DNA from: Membranipora membranacea
Lineage: Eukaryota > Bryozoa > Gymnolaemata > Cheilostomatida > Membraniporidae
Assembly (NCBI GenBank): GCA_914767715.1
Contig: OU612074.1
Location: forward strand, 22,864,062-22,928,061
Length of the DNA stretch: 64,000 bases
Direction: 5' to 3'
In this document: positions 1 through 11,136 of the stretch, one piece after another
How the letters are laid out: each line of letters begins with the position of its first letter
Position numbering within the stretch: the first letter of the stretch is position 1
Translations under genes and position numbers: made by a program
Notes under the pieces: model-generated
Told to the model about the DNA's origin: nothing
Databases searched by the model: none
Seen by the model: only the letters and a program-made list of their open reading frames with translations

Positions 1-47
1 CAATTCGGCACTGAATACGACCACCTCACGGCTAAGGCACTGTTATT
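1..47 (+). mobile_element. 3' tail of a tRNA-derived SINE
   Basis: Matches the tail of the SINE at 15161-15360 (ggcac..aat..ccgcctcacggctaaggcac). The head lies outside the window. Confidence 0.6.
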
Positions 48-848
48 TCTTAGTCTCAAGATTTTAGCCCACTTTAGTGAATGGGAACACAAGCGGTATG
101 GGATGGGATGCTCAGAATTGTAGCTGTGAAAAAGTTCAATAATCAGTGATCCCCCATTATCAAGGGGTAAGATAAAACTCACAAATGTTGTCTCATCATG
201 GGATAATAAAGGTACATACTAACAACAAACAACAAGCAAACGTCACTTGAGTTTATAGGCTTCTCCCAAAAAAGCAGATAAGCATGATTCCTGTCCTAAA
301 ACAACCCTACAAAACTGTCCAAGTCATCAATCCTCAGGTACATGGGTTCAGATATGGTTAACAACTTTTCTGGTAATTGGGAAGAATGAGTTTTGTGTTC
401 TCCACATACGTTTAAGCTATCCGCACCCAAGTACTCTTTTGCTGACTTGGCTATGAATATTTGTTACGATGCTAGTCGCTTATCTCAACACTTTGCTGCA
501 TGACAGGTATTCATTGGAGTTTTTTCAAATAAGTAACCAGGTATAATAAATAAATAGGTCTTATAAATAATAAATTCTGGGCACTTTCATTGATGTTTGA
601 TAGTGATTTCACTATTTGCTTGACAGCTCAAGGCTGAGAAGCTTCCTAGCAATATTTTACATAGATTGATGGGAGATAGTTCTTGAAAACAGTTTCAATT
701 GAGATCCTGTAAAGTATTCAGATTGCATTCTTCTAGCCTGAGTTTATCTTCTCAAATAATTCTGACACAAAAATTTAGAATCAAAACTACGTACATACGA
801 CTATTTACAATATGATCATTGATAACCACGTCTCAGACTCAGACTTAC
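48..848. other. Intron of copy C, no other gene seen
   Basis: Intron sequence conserved with 15360-16109 and 47000-47718. A short minus-strand reading frame seen in unit A does not stay open here and has no family match, so I do not call a gene. Confidence 0.5.
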
Positions 849-926
849 CCCTTCGTATACCAGATTCATCGCAGTGTCGTTGTGAATCCAGTCCGGATAA
901 CCAATGTCAGTATTCATCGCAGCAAG
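849..926 (-). CDS. Copy C exon equivalent to exon 12
   Basis: Twenty-six open codons, [20 protein letters not shown] then NLVYEG, donor GTAAGT. Confidence 0.75.
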
Positions 927-1029
927 CTAAAACAGTGAACATTTAGTGATGAGAACTCAGTGGTCAAAAGATGCTCGAGTTCGATTCATACCATGATTGA
1001 GGTAACATTTGAAAACTCAAACTAGTACA

Positions 1030-2640
1030 GCATCGAGAATTGAAGACTCCAAATAGCTTGAGTTGCATCTTCAAACAAATTATGATAGGTTTTTAATGGT
1101 AGATGACAGTGAAGTCTGCATCGTTCATGATCATGTTTTTGCACTCATGCCTAGAAATCTGTGGCCTCTGACAGTTTATGATATTCCGCTTACACCAGTT
1201 GAGAGAATGGAGCAAATGATAAACAAGCACATGTGTAAATGGCTCGGAGTTCCAAGGAGCTTCAACACTAATGCACTGTATGCCGGTTCGTTTACTCTTC
1301 CACTACCTATGAAATTGCTTGTGGAAGAGTACAAAACATCAAAAGCGAGACTGGATATGATGTTGAAAGAGTCACCAGACCAGGTGATAAGGGAATGTCT
1401 TCCATCACTTGACACTGGTAAAAAATGGTTTGTCACAGAGACTGTCAGAGATGCCAAATATCGACTGGAGATAAGTGAGATTGTGGGTGCTGTGACAACT
1501 GCACGTCACGGCATCGGCTGGGAAGCAAACCGATGGTTCTCAAAGGAAAGCCCAAAGGTTAGGCGGGAGATGGAAGTTGATGAGGGTGCGCAAGATGGAA
1601 GAGGAGCGCCGCCAGACACAAGCTGTAGGCCAAGCCCAACAAGGCAGATGGACTTGTTGGGAGTCTGTTGAGCAGCGTCAGCTCAAATGGACAGAATTGT
1701 GGTCGATGGAGCCACAAAGATTCAGCTTTCTGGTTGGTGCAGCTTATGAGCAACTTCCGACCCCGGCAAACCAGGAACGCTGTACTTTCACCGAAAACTT
1801 CAAATGCGCCGAGTGCTCGGCCATGGGCACACTTCGACATATACTGTCAAATTGCCAACAGAGCCTGGGAAGATACACGTATAGGCATAATCAAGTCCTG
1901 AGTGTGTTGTGTAAATATGTCACGGAGAAGTGTGAATATGCTAATGCTGGTGGTGAAGCACGTGAAAAGATTTTGCGCAAAAAGGGATTTACGAACAGCG
2001 GAGAATGGCAGGTGAGATGCGACTTCACAGAGCAGCTCAGCATGGCGCAGCATATTGTGATCACGAACCGAAGACCAGACTTAATTGTCTGATCTGACAA
2101 AGAAAAAGCACTAATACTGATGGAATTGTTGGTGCCTTGGGAAGAAAATCTCTCATACCATATGAGAGAAAACTGACAAGAAAAGAAGATCTGGTCCCAC
2201 AATGCCAAGACAAAGGTATGAATTGCGAATTGTTCGCAGTGGATGTTGGCTGCCGTGGATTCATGGCTAGATCAGCTACCAAATTTCTGACTAGAGTTGG
2301 GCTTTCAGGAAGAGCACTCAAACAAGCCACAAAAAACATAGTACATAAGGCAGAAAGCCCATCTGCATGGATTTGGCAACAGCACTGTGTGAAGACAGGA
2401 GCTAAGTAATCCTATTACTTGTAAGCTGGGGTTTAGCACACTCACTTTGTTTTGTGGAGTTGGTCAGCATTTCATTCCTTTTGTTATAATCCTTGTAAGG
2501 ATTAGAATGAGGGCAATATGCAAGCTAATTTGTTGAAAGTCAATGTCTATGACATTTTAAGTGTGCTCAAAGAGAGCATCATAATTGATATTTTTTTTAG
2601 CCTAGGATTTGTTCTGAGTTAATGATTGAGTTTCACATAT
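1030..2640 (+). mobile_element. R2-like LINE relic (3' part), in unit C
   Basis: Plus-strand frames (1063-1560, then 1577-2092, then 2137-2409) encode the C-terminal half of a LINE of the group with a restriction-like endonuclease. After the polymerase: [43 protein letters not shown]. Then a CCHC knuckle [17 protein letters not shown] (spacing C-x2-C-x7-H-x4-C) and the endonuclease pattern RRPDLIV...LMELLVPWEEN and VGCRGF. The polymerase palm is missing (5' truncation). A frameshift near 1570 and a TGA at 2090-2092 inactivate it. About 200 bp of 3' UTR follow. Confidence 0.8.
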
Positions 2641-3040
2641 TTTCACGGCTTCACAAAAGATTGTATTGTATGGCGCGACGTAAGAAGTAAATTTAGAATA
2701 GTCATATAACAAAGAAAATCAAATTTTACAATGAAAGTTATCTCTAAGTATATATTCCACCTGTTTTAAAATTAATTGCAATTAATTTGACTCCTCCACC
2801 TGCGCTGACAAAAACAGCGTTTTCTGCCTCATTTCCTCCCTAAAATGACACAACGTCATCGAATCAAGATTTAGTTCAGATATTCATTTCCAGTAGCTCT
2901 GTAGCTTCCCAACAGTATATGTTATGTTGTTATTCGGATCGGTTTTAGACATTACCTTAAGTGATGATAAGCAAACTGCTTGGGGTAGAAGGCTAAGCAG
3001 AATTATGCCTTCAATGCTCAAATTAAAGTTGTTTAACCTC

Positions 3041-3535
3041 AGCAGGGGGAAAAACAAAGTGAGTCTGAGTTAGATCTAAGGTATTACAAACATAGGATTA
3101 AAAGCTTGGCCTTGCATAAAAGGCAGGCCGAGCGAGACAGGAAATCACAGTCAGCCCACTGGCTGTAGCGCTAACAAGTCATCACTCTGACTTGTGTATG
3201 AGTTGTACTATGCTCAATGTGGTGAATTTGAGTAGTGAACGAGTGGCACGAGGGGCGGGTGCCTTGCAATAGCGAATTTGCGCCGATGAGTTGAGCCTCC
3301 CTGGTTGCGCAACAGCGTAAACACACCAATTATGTCAAACCACCGAAACTTACAAAATGCACTGAGGGATCGATGAGATTGATTGAGATGCTCAGCAACA
3401 CACCGGGGTAGCTTCATGCTGCTGAGGCCAACCATGAAGAGGTTGTTCTGGAGAAGGCCTCAAAACAGCGCTTGACTCATGGTTTCTAGCTGAAGACCTG
3501 TGTGTTGTGCAGTGGTACCCGCACCACTGTATGTT
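3041..3535. repeat. Interspersed repeat, unit C copy
   Basis: Contains gatgagattgattgagatgc, then gaagaggttgt and ctgaagacctgtgtgttgtg, ending in the near-palindrome gtggtaccc..gcaccac. Full counterparts at 20620-21128 and 49960-50445; the 3' third occurs alone at 30485-30633 and 56245-56395. Class unknown. Confidence 0.6.
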
Positions 3536-3605
3536 AGATCAAATAATTATGCTCAAGCTGATATTTTAATATTTGAGACAATTTCAACTGGAAAACACTG
3601 TTCAC

Positions 3606-3704
3606 CTTTTCTTTTGCTAGCAGCTTGGTTTGAGAATCCATCCAGTCTGTCTTGGACATAGATACATCAAAAGCTTGCCGAACCTCATTTGATATGTCTT
3701 CCAT
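3606..3704 (-). CDS. Copy C exon equivalent to exon 11
   Basis: Thirty-three open codons, [12 protein letters not shown] and [15 protein letters not shown], donor GTGAAC. Confidence 0.75.
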
Positions 3705-3821
3705 CTAGATGTTAGAACAATATTGATGAACAGTATATAAATTTTCCTACTTCAATGAACGTGATGATCAATAATCATAATGAACGTCACAAGTAATGTG
3801 ATGTAAAAATATACAACTCAC

Positions 3822-3950
3822 TGCAATTTTCGATTCTTCATTAAGGTATTTGTCAGCAAACGATCTCCCAATAGCCCATAGCCCAACATAACGCACATAA
3901 CTTACACAATCCAGCCATATTGGAGGCTTTTGTGGGACTGAATAAGCTCC
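3822..3950 (-). CDS. Copy C exon equivalent to exon 10
   Basis: Forty-three open codons with [20 protein letters not shown]. First residue Gly instead of Val; the variable positions differ from both A and B. Confidence 0.75.
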
Positions 3951-4094
3951 CTGAAAAAAAAAATATTATGAGCATCGTTAGATTTTAGCATATTCAAGCA
4001 CTAAGATATATTCCTCGGTGTAACCCTGTTCCGTTGACTCAAACCTTCTCTGACAGTGCCTGTTACATTGAATTTGGCAACATAACCATAACCA

Positions 4095-6230
4095 TAACCA
4101 GGCGTAGCCAACATGAGTGATGTCATCATTGTTCATGGTGAGGACAGAGCCCAGCATGATTCCAGACTATGAATGGTTTTCCAACGTCTACAAGATGCCG
4201 GCCTAACACTCAACCGTGAGAAGTGCAAGTTTCCTCTGCCAGATATCGAGTTTCTTGGACACAAGCTCTCTGCTAATGGTATTGATCCTGGAGCTGGTAA
4301 AGTCGAGGCTATACAGAATGCCCGCCAACCAGCTATCGCTGAAGAAGTAAGAAGTTTCATGGGTCTAGTCACATATCTCTGCAAATTCATACCAAATCTC
4401 ACAGAAATATCTGAACAACACATGGTGACTGAAAGAAATTCAAGTTCGGAGTGAAGGAAATCCAGGCATTCAACAAAATCAAAGAAATTATGTCAAATCC
4501 CGTCACTCTCGGTTACTTTGATTATTCTGCTGAAAGAAAAGTTATCGCTGATGCTAGTCCTATAGGACTAGGTGCTGTTCTGATTCAAATACAAAACGGT
4601 GATAGTTGTATCATTTCCTATGCTACTCGTACATTGTCTGATGCTGAAAGTCGCTATAGCGAAACAGAGAAAGAAGCTTTAGCTCTGGTTTGGGCCTGTG
4701 AGCGCTTTGAGTCTTATCTCCTAGGTCTAAAATTTGACCTTGTTACTGATCATCGACCATTGCTGACTATCTATAAGGGTAAAAAGAAATCTAAGCGTAC
4801 TAGTGCTCGTATCAAAATATGGGTTCTTAGACTCCAGGCATTCGAGTTCCGTGTTGTTCACATTCCAGGTAAAAACAATATAGCTGATCCGTTGTCTCGT
4901 CTTATCAAAACTGATAGTTCTGCCACTTTAACAAAATCTCAGTTAAAAGACATGGCCTTTATTAGGCATGTTGCTTTGGAGTCAACACTTGTGCTCTCAC
5001 AACCAAACAAATTGAGAGAGATTCTAGTATAGATTCTGATTTACTTGAGGTTCGCAGATGTGTTCAGTTTGGTGACTGGTCCGAATTTGCTGGTCATAAG
5101 ATGTATCGAGCTGTCGCTGATGAGTTATGCTGTGTAGGTAACGTCCTACTAAGAGGTAATCGCATTGTGATCCCAAAATGGTTGAGAACTCAAGTGATAG
5201 AACTAGCCCATGAAGGTCATTTGGGTATAGTGGGTACAAAACAAAACCTAAGGTCTAAAGTCTGGTGGCCAAGCATGGAAAAAGAAGCTGAAAATTACAC
5301 TCGTTCATGTCATGGATGTCAACTGACAGGCCGTGGGCGAAGCAAACAGCCTATTCGTTCCACAAAACTTCCTTCTAATCCATGGGAAGAATTAGCTGCT
5401 GAATATTTAGGGCCATTGCCTAATGGTGACAACATTCTTGTTGTCGTAGATTACCACAGTAGATTTTATGAGGTTCGTTTCATGAAAACTATCAATGCTG
5501 AGTGTACTATCGGTGCTCTATCTGATATCTTTTTCACACATGGCCTGCCCAGAACTCTGAAAACTGATAATGCTACTATCTTCACATCAACACAGTTCCG
5601 TGATTATTGTGATCATCAGGATATAAAGCACTTGAGAATCAATCACCCCTCGCTGGCCTCAAGCCAACGGTGAAGTGGAGAGACAGATTTCGTCTCTCAT
5701 GAAAAGAATTGAGATAGCTTATAGTGAAAATAAAAACTATAAGGGTGAAGTAAAAAGGTACATCACCGCCTATCGTAATATTCCACATCCAGCCACTGGT
5801 AAATCCCCAGCTGAGCTGCTCTACGGTCGAAAAATCCGTACAAAATTACCATTTCTGAATGAAAACAGGGAGGATTTTCTGGATGTTTCTGATTTTGATG
5901 CTGAGTATAAGGGAAAATCAAAACTCTATGCAGATTATAAAAATTCTGCTTGCTATTTTGAGCTAAACTCAGGTGACAAAGTTTTGATGAACCTAGTAAA
6001 ACTGATACACCTTTCTATCTAGAACCAGTTACTGTCGTGAGCACCCGTGGGAGCAATGTTACTGTTGAGAGAAGTGATGGTAGAAGGTTTGATCGAAACA
6101 TTTCTCATTTGAAACCATATTTGCTGCCCTGTTCTCCGACTGTTGTAGATCCAGAGCCGATGACAACCTCCGTACCTGACGATATTGACCCGGTGCCTAC
6201 TGTACACACACCTGACAGATTATGTTGACT
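4095..6230 (+). mobile_element. Ty3/gypsy-type LTR retrotransposon fragment, pol region, broken
   Basis: Reading through several frames: end of reverse transcriptase from about the YxDD box (DVIIVHG, then RLQDAGLTLNREKC and FLGHKLS, 4105-4424), RNase H (ADASPIGLGAVL, SYATRTLSDAESRYSETEKE, TDHRPL, HIPGKNNIADPLSR, 4451-5032), integrase zinc finger (HEGHLG...CHGCQL, 5206-5325), integrase core (5380-5830) and a C-terminal SHLKPY region to about 6230. Frameshifts at about 4450, 5030 and 5650 and the loss of everything 5' show it is dead. The first integrase Asp appears as Glu (AAEYLGP). Lies exactly in the gap where unit C is cut. Confidence 0.85.
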
Positions 6231-7882
6231 ACCACCTACTCCTACTCCGCCTTATCTCACTCCTACTCCCGTACAACCTTGTAGAAGTGCACGCACTACA
6301 AGACCCGTCGACCGCTATACAGATACATGGCAGAGTTCTCGTCAAACCTAATCTGATGGCGATTACTAAATCCGTTAACTACTCGACTCGCTCTACCGAA
6401 ACTGCTACTAACTGATATCTTATACGGATTATTGAACTCGACGGACATCGCTAACATACAACGTATTTGATGTACTGAACATTGCCTTGCCCTGTATTTT
6501 GATGTGACAATCCATTCAGCTGAACCTATTTGATGTCAAAACTCTATTGATACGTTTCATAAAAAAATGGAAAGTAATGTCGTATTCTGGAGTTGTCTTT
6601 ACTATACTTGATGCAAGACAACTCCCTATCTCCTATAACTTTGTAGGCACAGTGTTGCCTGTGCAAATTCCTTTTGTGCTGTATCCTGTTTGGAGCAAGA
6701 AGCAATAATATCATGGCTCATGAAACACAAACAATATCAGCCTTATTGATGTATTACTAATTGCCATCAATACACAACACCACAATATGACAGGTACCTA
6801 TGTACTCTAGCAGTGTTGTCACTGTAATAACAACAAGCAAGGAGAAGGACTAAGAGTAGTAAGACTAAGAGGGGAGGCCCATACCAGGCCAAGGAGTTTA
6901 CTCCTTACATTGTTGTTAGTTGGTTGTCGTAATATCAGGGAGTTTCAGTTTTCTTGATGGATGCTTGTGTTTTGTTTTGATTGGCTGACAGGTTTTGGTT
7001 TACTATTGTGTGGAGTTATCTGCAACCTGAAACTTTGAAATCTCCTGGTACCATCATGAAGACCCTACATGAACTGGATTGTCATACAAGAGTGTTGATC
7101 TCTTTGACAGGCCTGATAGGGCGTAAAAATACACATAAAATAAGTAAAATTTATTTACCCGACATGTCCATCTATGGCTTGGCCAATTCCAAAAGAATAG
7201 CCAGTGAATAATCTCGATTGGCCTATTGGGACGGTCTCTACATTATATTTTTTGGGGCTCTAACAAAGACTATTTCAAATTCACTAGTATTCCTACCATA
7301 CTCATTAATCTGTAAATAATCATGATATATATAATACACATGTATACTGGGTAGGCGATGATCCGACCCTACAAAAATGGATTTAATACGTGCTCTGTTT
7401 CTTATAGTTAGTATTATTGCAATTTGGATGTAAACTCAGACTATAAAATGACAGTCTTTGTCACTGTTACTGTCACATAGAAACTGACAGTCATAAACCT
7501 CATAAGTTATTGCAATTGGCCAGCAGAGCATCAACCAATATACCAGCAAAACAAAGATATTATACGTCAACAAAAGTATATGATTGTCACTTTCATACAG
7601 TTATTATATATAGCATTTATTTATTTAATTATTGAGGTTTTCTAAAAGTTTATAATTAAAGCAAATTAAAAATAACTTGTTGACCCCCATTTAATAACTC
7701 AATGGTCACTGTAAAGAAGGAAATCTGCACAAATCATCTTGTTTATAATTATCAACCTTATCAAAAAAGCCTCTTAACTAGCTACAATCTAACTACTGGT
7801 TATGGCACCTTGGAAAGCCTCAAGAGCAATTCGCAACTGTAGAGTCAGTGACGAGTCAAGACCTTGTCACAAAAGTCTTATG
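6231..7882. other. Spacer between unit C and unit B, including possible gypsy 3' end
   Basis: A purine run aaaaaaatggaaag at 6561-6574 followed by tgtcgtattc could be a polypurine tract and LTR start, but no second LTR exists in the window to confirm it. Another purine stretch is at 6866-6877. Beyond 6960 I see no gene or recognised repeat. Confidence 0.3.
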
Positions 7883-10800
7883 AGGTTTGACCGGACAATA
7901 CCATGAAATGGTATTTTCCTGATCTAGTATTGAATGATCACAAAGATCCTAATTAGAATCTGTTTCACCACCTCACCTTCACCACACAATATAGGAATCA
8001 TAATCAAAATACGTTATCTGAGTAACATTGATTGCATAATGTGAGAGCAGAAAATTCATTCATTTACACGACAAGATCCGGGCGGATGGTGTGAGGAGTA
8101 TTTGAATAATAATAACAATCAATCCGATATAATGTTCTCTGGTAATGGTTTACTTACTTTGCAGAAGATGAACTCAGTGAACCGTCCATTTCACACTATG
8201 AGTTCTTTCTAGCTGTCTACTTTCTTGTTCATCAAGATGAGTTTTCCTTGCATGTTTTCACCCAAATGCTGAGATTATGAATGCAATGTTCCTCCTTGTC
8301 TGGACTTACATACAATGAACACTCTTGGATCAACGGGTTGGTAATAATACATTTTCTATGTACATACATACATTTGTCTCGTGGTCATTTGTCATGTGGT
8401 CCATGTGTTATAGAACCTTGCAATATAATATGGACATTTTTGATTGATTAGGTTTCAATTTCAATGAAGTTTTTTGTATAGCCCAAAAAACTTCAATGAC
8501 AAACGGTCAATGCAAAAAAAATTGTGTTTCTGGCTACGTCTTCAATGGAATAACATCCTTGGAGGACTTGCATACAACTGCAACATCACTTAGGATGTTT
8601 GTAGAGTTTTACACAACACAAGCGACCCTCACAATGAATCAGCTGTCAGACTTTTGAACACACTGTCAGCACCTACCTTACTTCTCCGGCACCCTACTGG
8701 CTGATCCTAATCCCTGTATGGAGTCAGCACTCAGCGACAGGAATTAAAATGTCAAGACTTGACTCAAGAACTCGGCTCTTCCTTTTAGGTAGCCCAGTTG
8801 CCAGCGGCCTGCTGGTTTGAGCAATTTACATGCCACCCACAATGTCAGTGTCAGTGTCAACAACAATATTAATTGGAGATTGATCAGATATTAGTTATTT
8901 TTGGATTCATGAATTAATTGTTTATGCAAAAATGGTTAGATTCCAGTTCTGCCACTCTGGGATTTCGATAATGATTTTTGCAAGGTTATCTCAAAGGCAC
9001 CATCATATCGATAAGGTAGCCCCAAGATTATCAATCAAACTATGCAAAGTATCCTTGCTAAACGTCCAACAGAAGCAAAGCTTTAGTTTCGTCACATCAG
9101 CTGGCCATTCACAACAATCCCATGTCACTTTGTGTCCATCATACAACATAATACAAAATCTTAGCTAGTGAATGTGTTTTTTTTTTGTTGCTGATGTCAG
9201 AAAGTTTTATGCTGAAAATCTTTCCTGAACAACAAGCATTGATTGGTAATCTACAAAAGGGCAAAGCACCCAAGTTATCCGCCTGATGATGATCTGACAG
9301 CGTTTCTAGCCAATAGGAGGGGCTAAAACGTACACTTGACCCCAAATAGTTTCATGTGTGTACTAGTACAAAAATATCAACCCGCGGTGAAAAACCATAC
9401 ACATACACATGCATGTTATTATTTGTGCAGGTAATGTTTCAATATTTGGTGCGTTTTGAATGTCTCTACTTTGAAACACATGGCTTGATACTAAAACTTC
9501 CAAAATAATGTTTTGGCAATGACCAATCACACAGGATAGTAAAAGTCTACAAACTGGATTACTGATGCATCTGTGAATGATGCATGTAATATATACCAGG
9601 CAAGAACCCAACCTGCCTCATTGTCAAGTTAATGTGAGAAATATAGACCAATGCAATAAAACTTTCCTTCATCCAATAAATTCTAATAATACAAAATGAA
9701 AATAACATACTCGATAATTTTGGCTCCAATTTCAATTTGTTCCTGCTTTTTGGAATTTGGGTTGTTTTGGACCTGCACTGTTTCAGATTTTTTTAAACCA
9801 ATACATTACTGTTGCCACAAATTTGTTAAGAGTACAATTAGGAATTGAATGAAATCATGAATGAAATAAACTACAGATTAGGCGCATTGAGACCAAAGGC
9901 CCACACCTTACCGTCTCCCTTACACTCAGGCTGTTCGAGTCGGCAATGAGAATATTGCTACAAGGCCTAACAAAACACAAATGGACTCTGGCTCAAAGCT
10001 AGACACCTTTGTTGGGTGGTGGTTTGCATACTTCTCATATGATGCATCTTTTACAGCAAGCCCACCAATTCCGTATCTCCAAATAAGATAAATATTAAAA
10101 TCTTGACCTTTGAACATCGACCTTGAACCTCAAAGTTCACCTGGTAATGCTAACCAAGGGTAAATACAATAAATTATCACCCTGATCACAGAGTTACCGA
10201 TATTTCTAAGCAAATGAGAAAAATTAATGGCTGTCTTTTTGTATACAAAGTCTAACCTTTTATATTGTTGACCAGAGGTGTGTGTGATGGGGTGATGTGG
10301 AGGTTGCTCTTTAGAAGGCCTGGACACAGCACTCATAGCTTCTTGATGCAAATTTTTGTGATTTTGATGGTAGGAATTTTGGCGTGTTGTATTTGTATTG
10401 CGTAGGGTGGCAGCGGTTGAATGGAATACGCTTGCTGGATAGTAATGGTCAGCTCTGTAGAACGATTCACAAGCTTGTGTCATCAACCCTGACTCTTTTG
10501 TTATGATTAAGATTTAGATTTAGATAATAAGATAGCAGGGGCGGGGTTTGTTTGCACTCTATTCACTTTGTATCTTGTAATAAATTTCAAAACAGAGAGG
10601 CAAAAAGAACTTTTTTAATTTGAATGGACAAAACCTTTTGAACACTAGTAAAATTAAAACAAAACACATATGACATTTTATGACTGTTATCGGTTTAATC
10701 TCCTGATCAATAATTGATCTATGCTCTTTCTGGTGGAAACCCTACTGAATATGAATGAGGCAAAAAATTGTTTTTGAAATACCTGTCGAGATAAGTATCA

Positions 10801-11036
10801 AGAATTTACCTGTTAGAGTATATATGACTTGATTAACACAGGATAAAATTGATACTCGATAATCACTGCAGATGATAACAGCGTTGGTATAATATTTCTA
10901 CAGTTGCTATTGATGACCTGTGAATAGTAACTCCTTGCGGCTATGATATTTTTTGCTGTTGATGACCGGTAAATCATAACTCAAGCGCATCTATGGTATG
11001 ATATTTCTGCTGTTACTGATTACGTTGTCGCAAGTT
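7883..11036. other. 3' flank of gene copy B
   Basis: Shared with 42141-44381 except for about 950 bp at 8681-9632 found only here. A minus-strand frame at 10130-10486 has a counterpart at 43587-43838 but diverges in length and has no family match. No polyadenylation site could be fixed. Confidence 0.4.
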
Positions 11037-11136
11037 CTACCAGACTTTACATTTCTCTACTGGGTTCATCACAGAACCGACAGGGCAGTTGAATACTTTG
11101 GAGAACTCATCATTATTTGATAAGGGTCCGATAACT
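11037..11136 (-). CDS. Copy B exon 19 (C-terminus, CKVW stop)
   Basis: Encodes [17 protein letters not shown] and [11 protein letters not shown] followed by TAG at 11037-11039. Matches the invariant M13 C-terminus ending Cys-x-Val-Trp. Acceptor TTTTACAG. Confidence 0.95.

Larger units (their letters stand above)
849..3950 (-). pseudogene. M13 homologue copy C, partial and 5'-truncated
   Basis: Three exons match copies A and B in order, length and phase: 3822-3950, 3606-3704 and 849-926. All are in frame with good splice sites. The first nine exons are absent because similarity to units A and B stops at about 4082, just before an AACCAT repeat and a gypsy fragment. Later exons, including the zinc motif, would lie to the left of position 1. 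Without a transmembrane exon this copy is probably a broken gene, but a new 5' end cannot be excluded. Confidence 0.6.
1..4082. repeat. Segmental duplication unit C, truncated
   Basis: Similar to 15320-21794 of unit B and 47000-51103 of unit A, including the R2-like LINE relic. It begins inside the unit and ends abruptly at ttggcaacat followed by aaccataaccataacc. Confidence 0.8.

Noticed and set aside
1176-1457. 93-codon minus-strand frame, also seen at 16569-16781 and 48110-48553
   Set aside because: It is the reverse of the R2-like LINE coding region and owes its length to that region.
4095-6230. Functional gypsy element or endogenous virus with env
   Set aside because: Truncated at the reverse transcriptase, at least three frameshifts, no gag, no env and no paired LTRs in the window.
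10130-10486. 118-codon minus-strand frame with a partner at 43587-43838
   Set aside because: Partly conserved, but ends differ between units, composition is low-complexity (His, Thr, Gln), and it overlaps repeat-like sequence in the 3' flank.
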